From Aurantiochytrium sp. KH105 (Eukaryota; Sar; Bigyra; Thraustochytrida; Thraustochytriidae): DNA of 64,000 nucleotides. The stretch lies in the NCBI GenBank assembly GCA_003116975.1, contig BGKB01000041.1, positions 392,487-456,486 on the forward strand. Reading direction: 5' to 3'. The notes below the pieces were generated by a model. That model was not told the origin of the DNA. It was given only the letters and a program-made list of their open reading frames with translations, and did no database searches. Made by a program: the position numbers and the translations under genes. Positions within the stretch are counted from its first letter, which is position 1. Each line of letters opens with the position of its first letter. Positions 50,301-59,211 of this stretch are shown here, in pieces.

Positions 50301-51113
50301 GCAGTCTTTCAAATGCAACAGGTGGTGGAGATGCACATTTTACTTTACGAGGAGGATGATTCCGATGATCTTGTTGCGATACAGGAGGATCGCGCCTATT
50401 TAGCACAGCTCGAGCGCCGTGCTGCTAGGGCTGCTCCCGGATCACCCGCAGGTGAAAATCATCGCGGCCAGGGCGGAAAACAACAAGAGGAACAAGGAGA
50501 TGAAGCTGAAGCTGAAGCAGAAGTAGAAACAGGAGCAAAAGAAGCAAGCGAACCATTGGCCAGTGTGACAAAGTCGGATGATTCGACGCCCCTTGTCAAT
50601 GAAAAACCAAGTGCAGAAAATGCACATGGCAATGGCGTGCATCACGGTAAGCATCAGGAGCAGAAACCGTTGGAGCAGCCAGAAGAGGAGGACAATGCTA
50701 CGAATGCAGCTCTCGCTGAAACTGCCAAGTCAGCATCCCCAACCGAAGTGGTGCCGGAGCGCGCGCCCTTGGAAGAGAACGCGAGACTAGAGGACACTGA
50801 GGATGTCGTTCCTGATAAGCAAAACGCGTCAGCTCTTGTCGATTCACAGTCGCAAAAGAGCGCTCTCGAACCAGATGCTAACGGCACGGGAAATGCTGCG
50901 GCACTCAAAGCATCTGACAGTCCTGTTGGAAGTGGGAAACCATCTACGAGCGTGACAGCTGGCTCGACTGTGACCGGCGCGTATCAGTCTACGGCGGCGA
51001 ACGAAGTACCACCCGATCTTCCGGTGCCGAGCGGCTCAAATTTTGCGACGAGAAATGGCGTATCAGCGACTAAGAAAAGCAAGGAAGCGACGTCGTGCTG
51101 TGTGTTGTCGTGA
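47385..51113 (+). CDS. TIR-like / TPR-repeat protein with C-terminal CAAX box
   Basis: 1242 residues, ATG at 47385 (two more in-frame ATGs follow at once). Residues ~60-230 form a domain of the kind SLYLCHAWSQRFFD, FVWIDILCVNQH, ESIGETIVAMPMPSL and RRSWCLWEILC. It resembles TIR-like domains preceding TPR or kinesin-light-chain repeats in algae and oomycetes; assignment is by pattern only. TPR helices run from about residue 390 to 1010 (EYARARTTYERCLEMSRR, DRESALEAFREAVEMNR, RYQDAANSYEKLLTLRE, RREAVGVYEEAIELA, RYADAVFQMQQVVEM). A low-complexity tail leads to ...SKEATSCCVLS. The final CVLS is a farnesylation-type CAAX box with an adjacent Cys suited to palmitoylation, so plasma-membrane anchoring is likely. 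Possible signalling or immune-type scaffold. Confidence 0.75.
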   Translation: MAMAMAEANGAEHGAQEAEDAVMGVSMEFLLEWVSMYYMNYSTAEICEAVRKNTSARRCAFIDMLAEEEENRHNVGPASLYLCHAWSQRFFDTVMAVQEYFQEYPDVRMDETFVWIDILCVNQHTLQDAFEDPDAARERIEETQKLIESIGETIVAMPMPSLQHQARRFNGNAFIDQDEDLSFDEIDPASSILRRSWCLWEILCTDHRLSIALFASDRRQFLRDLETKPHSVLAILKLAICSTMSESASAADGEQLLLAFESWGAAARDARAASEGSSSLTHDAGIAEFDLVDQHLKVAVCRWAAGEALSILMDKQRQIERTYEDPFANARPRKEGDLSLRNMLRQQALCMYEITAAFKDEGMVTFAIEICDFLLKEHATFQGQMDYDQTTAANLCQLSKHLENAGEYARARTTYERCLEMSRRILPEFVDDALLGMGRCKWHLGDRESALEAFREAVEMNRSALQAKPNSDRRKALVTSLTELGKHLREQSGKDECSSEVIDIVQEAMDHAVYLYPETESDETIFGLRELAHMLWVSGRYQDAANSYEKLLTLRELCTRERGEVLIRTDDPDVLEMLRNDDEYTTDLRNLARCLMHVVEQNPEALREAAAFCRAALHFDSKRHGLVSAKTLKDYKLLADIEDRRGNADRSKSLRDKVADVHRQLQLARLRAGPLVELREAHLAEFEAALPGLLANVKTTKAFEVLATSLARLSVYYEEKKVALKTIAYLGEATKLLLFALSEHERDPRAQWRLGPLHRDVRDNLVHLFQLFRAVNQPVEALVAHCSNFVKMVRFYYRNETSGDNLVLALDQYGRLLGSLNRRREAVGVYEEAIELANAVYGESPNEQWLEMLTMLSQLYRALDDREANMKLNERIVEMHSQLHGDDASDRSAVLYQLAAAQLALAEECADPSDEIARTLCGKAGGLLEEGIALLQRAEADETNFGDAVEENIAILQRELAGVYTMQGRYADAVFQMQQVVEMHILLYEEDDSDDLVAIQEDRAYLAQLERRAARAAPGSPAGENHRGQGGKQQEEQGDEAEAEAEVETGAKEASEPLASVTKSDDSTPLVNEKPSAENAHGNGVHHGKHQEQKPLEQPEEEDNATNAALAETAKSASPTEVVPERAPLEENARLEDTEDVVPDKQNASALVDSQSQKSALEPDANGTGNAAALKASDSPVGSGKPSTSVTAGSTVTGAYQSTAANEVPPDLPVPSGSNFATRNGVSATKKSKEATSCCVLS

Positions 51114-51470
51114 GAGTCAGAGGGGAGTCAGCGTCAGTACCAGTGTGTCAGTGTCAGTGTCAGTGTCTGTGCGCAGGAACTGCAACAATAGCATCAGCAA
51201 TCACAACAACAAGGACTTCCTTAATGGTCGACAAGAATTGACTGAAGGAAAGAGAGGGGAGAAGAGAAAAAGGAGAAGAAGAAGCTGTGCCTTATGCCGT
51301 TTCTCTCTTTGTACTTGCTCCTTTTTCCGTTTTTCTTTTTTTCTCTTCCGGCCCCGTACCTGCCAAGCTTTGGAATAACATGAACATGAAACATTGATTA
51401 GGCTGCACTACTACATTTTTGGTCAGGTGCTCATTCATTTATTTATTCATTCATTCATTCACTCATTCAG
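51114..51470. other. convergent 3' region with GTCAGT and CATT repeats
   Basis: Contains gtcagt-type repeats (about 51118-51172) and a (CATT)n tetranucleotide repeat at 51431-51470 that ends just beyond the SYLF stop. No gene seen. Confidence 0.6.
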
Positions 51471-52337
51471 TTATTCGAAAATAAAAGAGGTTACACGTGG
51501 CGGGGTCTGCGTTTGTGATGGCTGGGGTGCCTCGAGCAAGCCAGCCTTTTCGTCAGTATCATTATCAAGATTCGGGATACTGTCGTCATCTGTACTGCTG
51601 TGATCACTCTGCGGCACTGGCGTTGCGACGGGGACGTCCTTGTCGACTCCTTCGATCTGATCCCTCAGTTTGTCCATGCGTGCGAGGATATTACGACCTG
51701 CCTCGAGGTTGGCAAGCATGTGGTGCACTTTGAGAACTGCGTTACGTTTTTTGCCGAGCGGGAGACTGACTTCGTTGCGAAAAATGCTCCTCTGATTCGC
51801 GCTTTGATTTTCGTAAAAGCTCTTGTTCATGGGCGGGTTGGTTGCAACAATAACGCCCTCCAACGAGAGACCAAAGAAGACGCCGCGAGACACTGCAAAG
51901 GCGCTCACGCCCGAGACGGAGCGCTGATTGACTGCGACGCCGCCTTTGCACACGCCTCCGGTCGTTCCAGCCGAGATGGAGAGGTCCGCGCTGATTTGCA
52001 GACTTCCGACATTTTCGAAGCGGCGCACCGCCGCACGAGACTTGAGAATCAGAATGAGCTGCTCTTTATGAAGACCGAATTGCAAACCGGCACCGCCTTG
52101 GACCAAGGCGATAGCGACGGGGTTGCTCCACTTGTCTTCATCCTCCTCGTCCCGCTTCATGAAGAAGCCCCTGCCAAGGGCTCCCGAGAAGAACCAAGCG
52201 CCTTTGAGCGCGGAGAGAAAGACAATGCCGCGGGCCTTTTGCAGGTCTTTGCGACTGATCGCATCGGCCGTGATCGCTCTGGAGATGATTTTTTCTGCGC
52301 TCTTCAGGTTGCCGGTCATGGTCAGCTTGGACGCCAT
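51471..52337 (-). CDS. SYLF-domain (Ysc84/SH3YL1-like) lipid-binding protein
   Basis: 288 residues from ATG 52337 (the frame opens further upstream without a good ATG). Residues ~12-220 are a SYLF (DUF500) domain: SAEKIISRAITADAISRKDL, ARGIVFLSALKGAWFFSGALG, NPVAIALVQGGAGLQFGLHK, LSISAGTTGGV and SAFAVSRGVFFGLSLEGVIV. The domain binds phosphoinositides and, in yeast Ysc84, actin. Here there is no SH3 or FYVE partner domain. The C-terminal ~65 residues are acidic and Pro/Ser/Thr-rich. Likely role at endosomes or plasma membrane. Confidence 0.9.
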   Translation of the reverse strand: MASKLTMTGNLKSAEKIISRAITADAISRKDLQKARGIVFLSALKGAWFFSGALGRGFFMKRDEEDEDKWSNPVAIALVQGGAGLQFGLHKEQLILILKSRAAVRRFENVGSLQISADLSISAGTTGGVCKGGVAVNQRSVSGVSAFAVSRGVFFGLSLEGVIVATNPPMNKSFYENQSANQRSIFRNEVSLPLGKKRNAVLKVHHMLANLEAGRNILARMDKLRDQIEGVDKDVPVATPVPQSDHSSTDDDSIPNLDNDTDEKAGLLEAPQPSQTQTPPRVTSFIFE

Positions 52338-53650
52338 CTTCTGAGTTTTGCTTTCTGTCGTTCTTTTATTCTGTCCGTGCGAGTGAGCTTCCTCCTTTTG
52401 CCACGGCCGAACGATGACTACAAGGAAAGGCCAGCCCCTTGTTGGCTGTGCTGGTCGTGCGTGGGGTGCGCTCTGTGGCTCCTTCACTCGCACCCACGCT
52501 AACCCTCGTGGACCACGTGCGGCGGTTCCGCGAACCCCCTTGCGTAGTGTGCCAGAACTCGAGCGGGCAGATGACCGCTCGCTCGCTTGCTTGCTTGCCC
52601 CGCGAGCAGAGAAGAGAGCACAACAGCGTCGCTCTCTCCTTCGCTGTCGGCTTTGGCCTCTTGGTTTTTGGCTTTTGGCTTTTGCTGTCGCTCTCGGCCT
52701 TGCGCTCTTCCTTTCTGCTTTTGCCCTCGCGTTTGCTTTTCTGTTCGTGCAGCTTGCTTTGCTAGCTGCAGCTAATAAAACCCCTCCCTGCCTGCGCCGC
52801 GAGCTTTGAGTCCCAGCCTCTTCCTGTCGTCCCTGAACCCGCCCTCAGCCGCCGCGCACTGGCCACAACGCGCGCTCCTTCGCGTCGCGTCGCGTCTTCT
52901 CTCGACTCGACTCTCGCCGCGTCTTCTCTCGACTTGCGTCGCGTCGCGTCTCGTCTGGCCTCGCGTCGCGTCGCGTCGCGTGGCGTGGCGGCGTGGCGGC
53001 CTCGGGGTCGCGGCCTCGGGTCGAGCGAGCTGCGCCGGGCTCGCAGTGCGGGGCCCCCGATTCGGGCGCCGGGCCCCCAATCGCGCCTCAGCGCAGGCGC
53101 CGTCATTCAGAGCCCGCGCCGCCGAACCCAAGAAGCTCTTGGCGGGGGAGGAAAGAAGCTCCTGCCGAGGCCGCCCCCGCCGCAGCACCTGCCATGGCTG
53201 CCGGCTGCCGCAGCGCGAGCAGCCGCCAGACAGCGCCGCGAAGACGCCCCGGGCCGCGCTGCGCTCTCTCCGGCCGGGCGGCGGCCGCAGGGTCTGCGCT
53301 GCCGCCACGCACGCAGCGAACGCGAAGACGCCGGGGTGACTTTCCGCGCTCTCTTCGAAGCGAGCGCCGCCGCCAGCTAGCTGCTGCAGCTGGCTGGCCG
53401 GGCTGCGCACGCAGAGGCGGCGTCTGCGCCGTTCAGAGGGCGGCGCGGGGCGCGTCGGCATCGGCTGCAGCGCCGGGACGGGGTGCCAGCTCGGCTGTTT
53501 GGGCTCGGCTGCGCGCGGAGAAGGGACGCCGCGGCGATGACTTGGCGCGCAGCAGAACGGCAAGGCGGGTAGTCAGTCGGTCGGTCGGCCGGCACCTCGA
53601 GCTTCTCGTCGGCCGACAACTCTCTCTGAAGTGAGCCAGAAGATCGAGCG

Positions 53651-53698
53651 AGGCTGGGCTGGGCTGGGCTGGGCTGGGCTGGGCTGGGCTGGGCTGGC
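53651..53698 (+). repeat. (GGGCT)n pentanucleotide array
   Basis: Nine near-perfect 5-base units. Confidence 0.92.
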
Positions 53699-54081
53699 TG
53701 CGCTCAGCGCACTGCGTTGATTCATGGACAAAGTTCATTCGTTTGTTCGTGGCATTTGTTCTCATTCATTCATCTATTCACTGTCATTCATTGACAGTGA
53801 GGGAGGGGTTTGCTAGGCCTACCTGGCCTAATTCAGCTCCCGGCGCATGAAGCAGGCAGACGAGTAGCGGAGGCGGGTAGAAAGTACATACGGCAAGGCA
53901 TTGCGTTTGAGGAGCTTCCCATGGACGGACAGTCACCTGGATGAGAATCTTCGTCGTCGCTTCCTGTCGTCCCACTGCGCAGCCACTGCGCGGTCTCTGC
54001 GGGATGGATGGTGGAATCAATGCGGCGGCCGACGAAAAGAACCAGACAAAGAAAGTGGTTCCGCGGCGCAGCTCAATTAGC

Positions 54082-54107
54082 GCGATGCGATGCGATGCGA
54101 TGCGATG
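54082..54107 (+). repeat. (GCGAT)n pentanucleotide array
   Basis: Five units of GCGAT, about 145 bases beyond the AAA-ATPase stop. Confidence 0.88.
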
Positions 54108-54253
54108 TCATGCCATGTAAAGGGCCTTCCATGAATACAAAATACGTGCTGGCTGTGGCTTGTCGCAGCTGGCTCGCCGCGACTGGCCGATGCGGCATCA
54201 TTTCTTTTGTCCCAAGATCCCCGATCACATTTTCAGCACCTCATGATCAACAT

Positions 54254-56566
54254 CTATCGGTCTGGCATGCACGAGAGTGTCGGGTCACGGCGCAGGGCCT
54301 CCACCACGGCACCGTGCGCCTGCGCGCACAAGTGGGCTGCAGAAAGGGAACTCTCTTGTTTTGCAAGGAGCGCAGTGATGAACGAGGCGCGGGACGTCTC
54401 GGAACGAAAGGGAGTATCGCGCAGCGCGACCCGTGCAATTGCGATACGGTCGCGCTCGCTCTTTGGAGGGCCGACGAAAATGTGCTCGTCGAATCGACCG
54501 GGTCGAAGAATCGCCGGGTCCAGCGTGTCGCGGCGATCGGTCGCCGCAAGAACCACGATTGGCCGCTCTGCAACGCCCGAACCCTTGGAGTGAATGCCAT
54601 CCATCTCTGTCAAAAGCATGCTCAGCATACGGTCCATTGACTGTTCCGACGTTGAATCATTTCCACGTGCAGGTGCGAGCGCATCAATCTGATCCATAAA
54701 TACGATGCACGGCGCAGCGGCCGCCGCGCGCCGAAAAAGCGCGCCAATGGCAGCCTCAGAAGCGCCGACGACCTTGGACACGAGATCTGGGCACGAAACG
54801 CTGATGAAATTCGCCAAACCTTCCTGATCTAACAGGCCAGCCAAGCTCCGCGCAAGAAGCGTCTTTCCATTGCCCGACGGGCCGTGCAACAAAATGCCGC
54901 GCGGGCCCTGACGCAAGCCCAGAGCCGCCATGGCTTCTGGACTTCGCAGTGGTAGCAATATTGCGGTCTCAAGTCGCTGTTTGGCCTCTTCCAAACCCCC
55001 GACTGCGACATCCCATGCACGCTTACTATTTCCATTGCTCTCGTCTTCTTGTCCAGCCTGCTCCACATCTTGGCCGTCCGTGAGCACGGTACTATCGCGG
55101 AGACTTGAGGCCCCAACCTTGTACAAAGCCTTGGCAACCTCAGTGTCGGCGTCCACTTGCGCAAGAGTCTCATCGCCTTGCTTTGTCAAAGTAGTTCGTT
55201 CGTTTTGGAGCATACGCGCCGAAAGCGCAAGCTCGCGGGCTGCAGCGTCTATTTCAGAAGGTAGTCGACCATTGGCTCGTCTTGCAAGTGCTTCGAGCAA
55301 AGCTGGTGGCGGATCGGTCGATAAGGCCTTACGAAGAACGCGACTCGCCAATGCAGTTCGTTCTGCACGTCCCAAGGGAGCGCGCAGCTCCACGAGGGTC
55401 CCGAGCCTTCGTGAACTGCGCAGAGCAGGACTTATTCGTGCAGGCGCGTCGGTGAGCGCTACAATGAAAACAAGTCGATTATGACGCGACAAGACGCGGT
55501 CGAGAGAGGAAACGAGAACCCTACCTAGGTCACTTTCAAGGTCAAATAAGTCAATTTGATCCACGATGACGACGCATGGCACCCTTGCCCCATTGTCCTG
55601 TGAACTTGCCGCCGCAAGCGTGCTCATAAGCGCAGCCTCGCCTTCGCCCTTGGCTGTTCGAAAGTAGTCTGTTGGGCGTAGCACACGAACATCAGCGCCT
55701 CCTGCGCGCGCTAGAGTCCCTGCAAAGAGAGATTTTCCCACACCAGAGGGACCAGTAATGAGAAAACCGCGCCCATAACAACATTCGGCCTCTTTAACTA
55801 CAGCTTCAAGCCTCTGAGCTGTGCGACACATTCGTTGCACGACAATCCGAGCTGCGTCTTGAACATGAGGCCCAAGCTCGTCGACGATGGAATGAATCCA
55901 CGTTGCTGCCGGTTGCAATTGTCGCGGAATCTCCGCTCCTTCCAGATCAAGCTTAAGGTCTGCGGATGACGAGACATGGCAGAAGACCTGCGTCCGCGGG
56001 CCGACGCGTGCAATACTTGATTCGTCGTCTTCTCCATGCACGCGAATACTTGTGACGAGACCAGGTTGTTTTCCAAATGCATCGACACAGACTAGGCAAC
56101 CTCGAATGACAACAGCGCCAAAGCGAAGATCTGGGGCTTCGAGCGAACTCGCGACACGGATTTCAATTTCAGTGGCCATAGGTAGCTCGTCTTTGTCAAC
56201 ACCGCAATCACCGACATCGAGCTCGACGCGAGAGGCCTCGCCCAAGAGTGAGGCGACCCACTCGCTCACCACGAGTCCACTGGTTTCTTGACTGTCATTG
56301 TTTTGGGTGGAAGACGTTGAGCGCACGAGTCTCGACGCGCGTTCGAGGTCGCCTTTACGTCGTAGCCTTACCGCGAGCCATGGGGCGTCCTGCGCTCGTC
56401 CTCCGTCGCCGCTGGCGCGTCTGACTCTCGCTGCTGCTGGCAGCCCGAGCTTGTGGTCGCCAATGGCCACATCCACAAGCTCGCGCGGGTCCAGCCACAC
56501 GATTCCGTCAGCCTTTGACGGCGCCACGACCGCTTCCACGCGCGCTTCGCACCGTTGTCGCCGCAT
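54254..56566 (-). CDS. tandem AAA ATPase, AFG2/SPATA5L1-like, with Walker B Gln in both domains
   Basis: 771 residues from ATG 56566 (the frame opens at TTG 56695). A ~250-residue N-domain is followed by two AAA modules. D1: Walker A GPSGVGKS (from residue 272), Walker B VVIVDQID with Asp336-Gln337. D2: VGGLEEAKQRLETAILLPLRSPEAM, Walker A GPSGNGKT (from 562), Walker B IVFMDQID with Asp625-Gln626, and second-region LAATDRRDTLDPAILRPGRFDEHIF with arginine fingers. The plan is that of the CDC48/AFG2/PEX1 group; the closest feel is AFG2B (SPATA5L1), a ribosome-biogenesis ATPase. The normal Walker B Glu, which activates water for hydrolysis, is Gln in both modules (codons CAA and CAG), so hydrolysis may be very slow or absent. 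PEX1 is the alternative identity. Confidence 0.8.
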   Translation of the reverse strand: MRRQRCEARVEAVVAPSKADGIVWLDPRELVDVAIGDHKLGLPAAARVRRASGDGGRAQDAPWLAVRLRRKGDLERASRLVRSTSSTQNNDSQETSGLVVSEWVASLLGEASRVELDVGDCGVDKDELPMATEIEIRVASSLEAPDLRFGAVVIRGCLVCVDAFGKQPGLVTSIRVHGEDDESSIARVGPRTQVFCHVSSSADLKLDLEGAEIPRQLQPAATWIHSIVDELGPHVQDAARIVVQRMCRTAQRLEAVVKEAECCYGRGFLITGPSGVGKSLFAGTLARAGGADVRVLRPTDYFRTAKGEGEAALMSTLAAASSQDNGARVPCVVIVDQIDLFDLESDLGRVLVSSLDRVLSRHNRLVFIVALTDAPARISPALRSSRRLGTLVELRAPLGRAERTALASRVLRKALSTDPPPALLEALARRANGRLPSEIDAAARELALSARMLQNERTTLTKQGDETLAQVDADTEVAKALYKVGASSLRDSTVLTDGQDVEQAGQEDESNGNSKRAWDVAVGGLEEAKQRLETAILLPLRSPEAMAALGLRQGPRGILLHGPSGNGKTLLARSLAGLLDQEGLANFISVSCPDLVSKVVGASEAAIGALFRRAAAAAPCIVFMDQIDALAPARGNDSTSEQSMDRMLSMLLTEMDGIHSKGSGVAERPIVVLAATDRRDTLDPAILRPGRFDEHIFVGPPKSERDRIAIARVALRDTPFRSETSRASFITALLAKQESSLSAAHLCAQAHGAVVEALRRDPTLSCMPDR

Positions 56567-56790
56567 CTCCGCGCGTCGCTGCGCGCTTCTGGCCAGAGCG
56601 CGAGCAGCCACGACGATGCCGAGGCTCCAAGTCTGCGCTCTGCGCTCTCGCGAACGAGGAGCAAAAACGCGGCCGCAGCCGCTTCGAAGGACCAAGTGAA
56701 ATGAAAGAACGCGAGGTCATCATTGAACACCGCCTGTTCTCTCTAAATTATCATCAACGGGAAAATTCTTCTTCATCGTCATCATCATCA

Positions 56791-57085
56791 TCATCGCCAA
56801 CAGCTCGTGCAGATGCAAAGAAGCAAAGAAGCAAAGAAGCAAAGAAGCAAATCGACGGCCTCTGCTCTTGAGACGAAATCTCTACAGCTGCAGAACCCCT
56901 CGACGCAAAGGTAGACGGACTGCACGCCGCAGACATGATAACACGTTCTCCTGGAGCGTCGCGTAACGAACCTGCGCACGGCATTGGCGCGGTCCTTGGG
57001 TTTGCAAACCGCGAGTGCCCTGTCCAAGAGGTCAGGACCCACGAGGGCGTCGAGCGCCAGAGCGCTGGCAAAAGTAACACGCTCC
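56791..57085 (-). pseudogene. SWIM zinc-finger (ZSWIM7/SWS1-like) fragment
   Basis: Minus-strand open stretch reading ...ALALDALVGPDLLDRALAV and then SRRTCYHVCGVQSVYLCVEG, FCSCRDFVSR. It resembles the ZSWIM7 order LDLVDR, SGRRVYQVLGS, YTCLASCHYCSCPAF. The first SWIM pair (CSC) is present. The expected second pair (CKHLLA) is missing exactly where an 8-base repeat (TTGCTTCT) begins; in another frame just past it the sequence reads HLHELLA. No ATG is found upstream; the frame opens after a TGA at about 57104. Best read as a degenerate gene or one with unrecognised exons. SWS1 proteins act with RAD51 paralogues in homologous recombination. Confidence 0.45.
56816..56851 (+). repeat. (AAGAAGCA)n 8-base tandem repeat
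   Basis: Four to five copies; overlaps the end of the SWIM-like frame. Confidence 0.9.
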
Positions 57086-57555
57086 AGTGTAGAAAATGAC
57101 AGTCACAATTGTCGTAGAGACCCCCTGTGAGGATTGGACTGGAGCGGCGCCGCTACCAAGTATGAATGTAAAGGAGGCGGTCGCTCTTGTGCGAAAGATT
57201 TCGCAAAATGACGTCAGGGTTAAAAAGTTATGGGTCTGCGCACTCCTTCTTTTATTGACCCCGGGGCAGCCTAAAGTTTTGCCCCGCAACCTGGAATTTG
57301 GGGGGGGGGGGGCGGGAGAGTAGATCCGAAAATTAAGGAACGCACGCACAAATAAGGGCCGGAGAAGAGGTCAATAAATAGATGAGTGAAACCCCAAATT
57401 CGGGGGTTGTGGGACCCAAGAATTTGGGTTTCTGTGGAGCCGAGAAAGTCAGGTCAAGGGTCGCATAATTTCAAAGCCAATGGAACAGATTTTTATTTTA
57501 TTTTTTTGGGGGGGGGGTGGTTTTGTTTCAAATATCGATGGACTCTCATTGGCAA
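57086..57555. other. intergenic region with poly(G) tracts
   Basis: Contains a 13-base G run (57300-57312) and a 10-base G run (57508-57517), plus an imperfect inverted repeat of ccccaaattc/gaatttggg (about 57392-57430). No supported gene. Confidence 0.5.
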
Positions 57556-59211
57556 TCAGAAAGAAAGCTCTGCATCCTGCATTTCTTGCGAGGATGTGAG
57601 TTCTTCGTGGCCGGTCTTGCGCGCTTTCTTCGACTTGCGTGACGCGGTTGCGCCTTGAGAGCTTCTCTTCCGCTTGTCCTTTCCGTCTTCTCGCATTTGC
57701 TTCAGAGCATTTCTCACGGGAAACTGCAGTTCCGAGAGGTCATCGCGTTCGAGCTTACCTTGGTTCATGGGGTAAAAGTGGTAAATCCACGTCAAGCATT
57801 TGTCGAAAAGATCAGTACATTGCTGAGCAGAAATTGCAAGTGCCTTGGCGCTCTTGTCTGAGTGGCACTTTCGCAGAAGTACTGACCACAACCAGGCCAG
57901 CTGATCGCGGTTGACAAGCTTGAAGAATGAGGCCATGCTCATCGTTTCTTTGAGTTCTTCGGGTTCGATGCGAGGAACGGCAACAAGATCAATAGCCCAG
58001 GCCATGACAAGGGCCACAGCCTTCGTGTGCGCGCCTTTCTCCTCCGATATAGCTGCTCTCATTGCAAAGCAACTCGTCAGTGTCATGTGAAAGGCGAATT
58101 CAAAGTAGGGGACGATGAAGAAAAACTTACGTGCTCCAAATCCCATCGTTTTTGTCCAATCAAAGCAAGAATCATCCGGCAGGGTTGATTGCGCGACCGA
58201 GTAACGGACCAGGGCCCGTTCTACCTTCGCAGAGTCACTCAGGGTCGCAACATCGGAGTCCTGTTCCTTGACCGGAAGAATGCCGCTTTTGTTCGCCTCG
58301 TAAATCATACTTTTCGAAACGGCGCCAGCTGGAATCCCAACATACTGATGCATTTGCAGGTCGGTCCCGAAAATATCATGCAGCCTGTTGTGGAGCCGAT
58401 CAATCGAGATTGTGATCGTTCGCAGCTTCGATGCTCGCTGGCGGCAAATGAAGTCTCTTACAACACAAGTGAAAATCTCGTGCTGAAGAAGAAATTGCCA
58501 GAAAATCTGCTCGATAAGACCTAGAAGAGACGGTGATGCTTTGGAGGGGAAAATTGCTGTGTCAGTGTCTTTGGAAAACCTGGGGGTCTCGGTCGAAGAG
58601 GGATGATCAATGCGACTTCCACTTTGGTTCTGCCGATGCAATGCCATACGATACGTCCTACGATGTTGCTTGCTATGCATACTGGCATTCTCGGGAGAAT
58701 AATCAGATGCTATGAGCACTTTGTTTTCAAGGCCAAAGAGCAGGTCCACGCCATCTGCCACCTTGACCTTCTTCCATTTGCCAGAGAAGAACATTCCATA
58801 ACTGAGACACATGTCACTGGCACCGAGCATCTCGAGAAGTCCATTGACGGAACTCCTTACGGTACTCTCCTCAAGCATTTCGCGTAGTTCCGTGTTTCCC
58901 TCCATCGTGTACTTCTTGTGGATTTTCAAAATGGTGGCGAAAAGATCGAAGTACATAAGCAGCATCTCATGGTAGCCAGTGGCCTTCTCTCGGTGGCCAG
59001 AGTCGCTTTCCTGGCTGATAGAGTAGGTGTCGCCATCGTTTTGCGCGATGCTTGAAGTGCTCGAGCTGCATTCTTCGGACGTCGTGCTCCTGCCCTCGAG
59101 CTCTTGCTCCGACAACTCAAAACTCATCTTCTTTTTGTCTGTCTCCACGGTATAAGTTTCGAGGGTCGATATCTGTGCGCAGTGAAGCTCCTTCTCTCGT
59201 GAGACGCTCAT
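57556..59211 (-). CDS. unknown protein (551 aa)
   Basis: ATG at 59211 (the frame opens at TTG 59244); not recognised. The N-terminal ~95 residues are acidic and Ser/Thr-rich (SEQELEGRSTTSEECSSSTSS). The core (about 95-500) looks globular, helical and hydrophobic-patterned, with no transmembrane certainty: YHEMLLMYFDLFATILKI, FWQFLLQHEIFTCVVRDFIC, KLRTITISIDRLHNRLHDIFG and AVALVMAWAIDLVAVPRIEP. The C-terminus carries basic clusters (DKRKRSSQGATASRKSKKAR) that look like a bipartite nuclear signal. A GTAAGT word lies inside the frame near 58131, so a short intron cannot be excluded. Nuclear location is inference. Confidence 0.65.
   Translation of the reverse strand: MSVSREKELHCAQISTLETYTVETDKKKMSFELSEQELEGRSTTSEECSSSTSSIAQNDGDTYSISQESDSGHREKATGYHEMLLMYFDLFATILKIHKKYTMEGNTELREMLEESTVRSSVNGLLEMLGASDMCLSYGMFFSGKWKKVKVADGVDLLFGLENKVLIASDYSPENASMHSKQHRRTYRMALHRQNQSGSRIDHPSSTETPRFSKDTDTAIFPSKASPSLLGLIEQIFWQFLLQHEIFTCVVRDFICRQRASKLRTITISIDRLHNRLHDIFGTDLQMHQYVGIPAGAVSKSMIYEANKSGILPVKEQDSDVATLSDSAKVERALVRYSVAQSTLPDDSCFDWTKTMGFGARKFFFIVPYFEFAFHMTLTSCFAMRAAISEEKGAHTKAVALVMAWAIDLVAVPRIEPEELKETMSMASFFKLVNRDQLAWLWSVLLRKCHSDKSAKALAISAQQCTDLFDKCLTWIYHFYPMNQGKLERDDLSELQFPVRNALKQMREDGKDKRKRSSQGATASRKSKKARKTGHEELTSSQEMQDAELSF

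Larger units (their letters stand above)
52338..54253. other. 1.9 kb GC-rich intergenic region with pentanucleotide repeats
   Basis: Between the SYLF start and the AAA-ATPase stop. Holds CGTCG-type repeats (52880-52990), an (GGGCT)n array (53651-53698) and an (GCGAT)n array (54082-54107). A taataaaa box at 52773 could start a plus transcript. The open frame from ATG 53193 to 53634 encodes only Arg/Ala-rich sequence and is not supported. Confidence 0.5.

Noticed and set aside
52772..53634. Overlapping open frames on both strands in GC-rich DNA (263 aa minus, 213 aa plus)
   Set aside because: Arg/Ala-rich translation of CG repeats; no conserved motif, several competing frames, no good support.
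54061..54110. tRNA-like A-box (cagctcaattag) beside the GCGAT repeat
   Set aside because: No matching B box, acceptor stem or anticodon arm; no tRNA found anywhere in the window.
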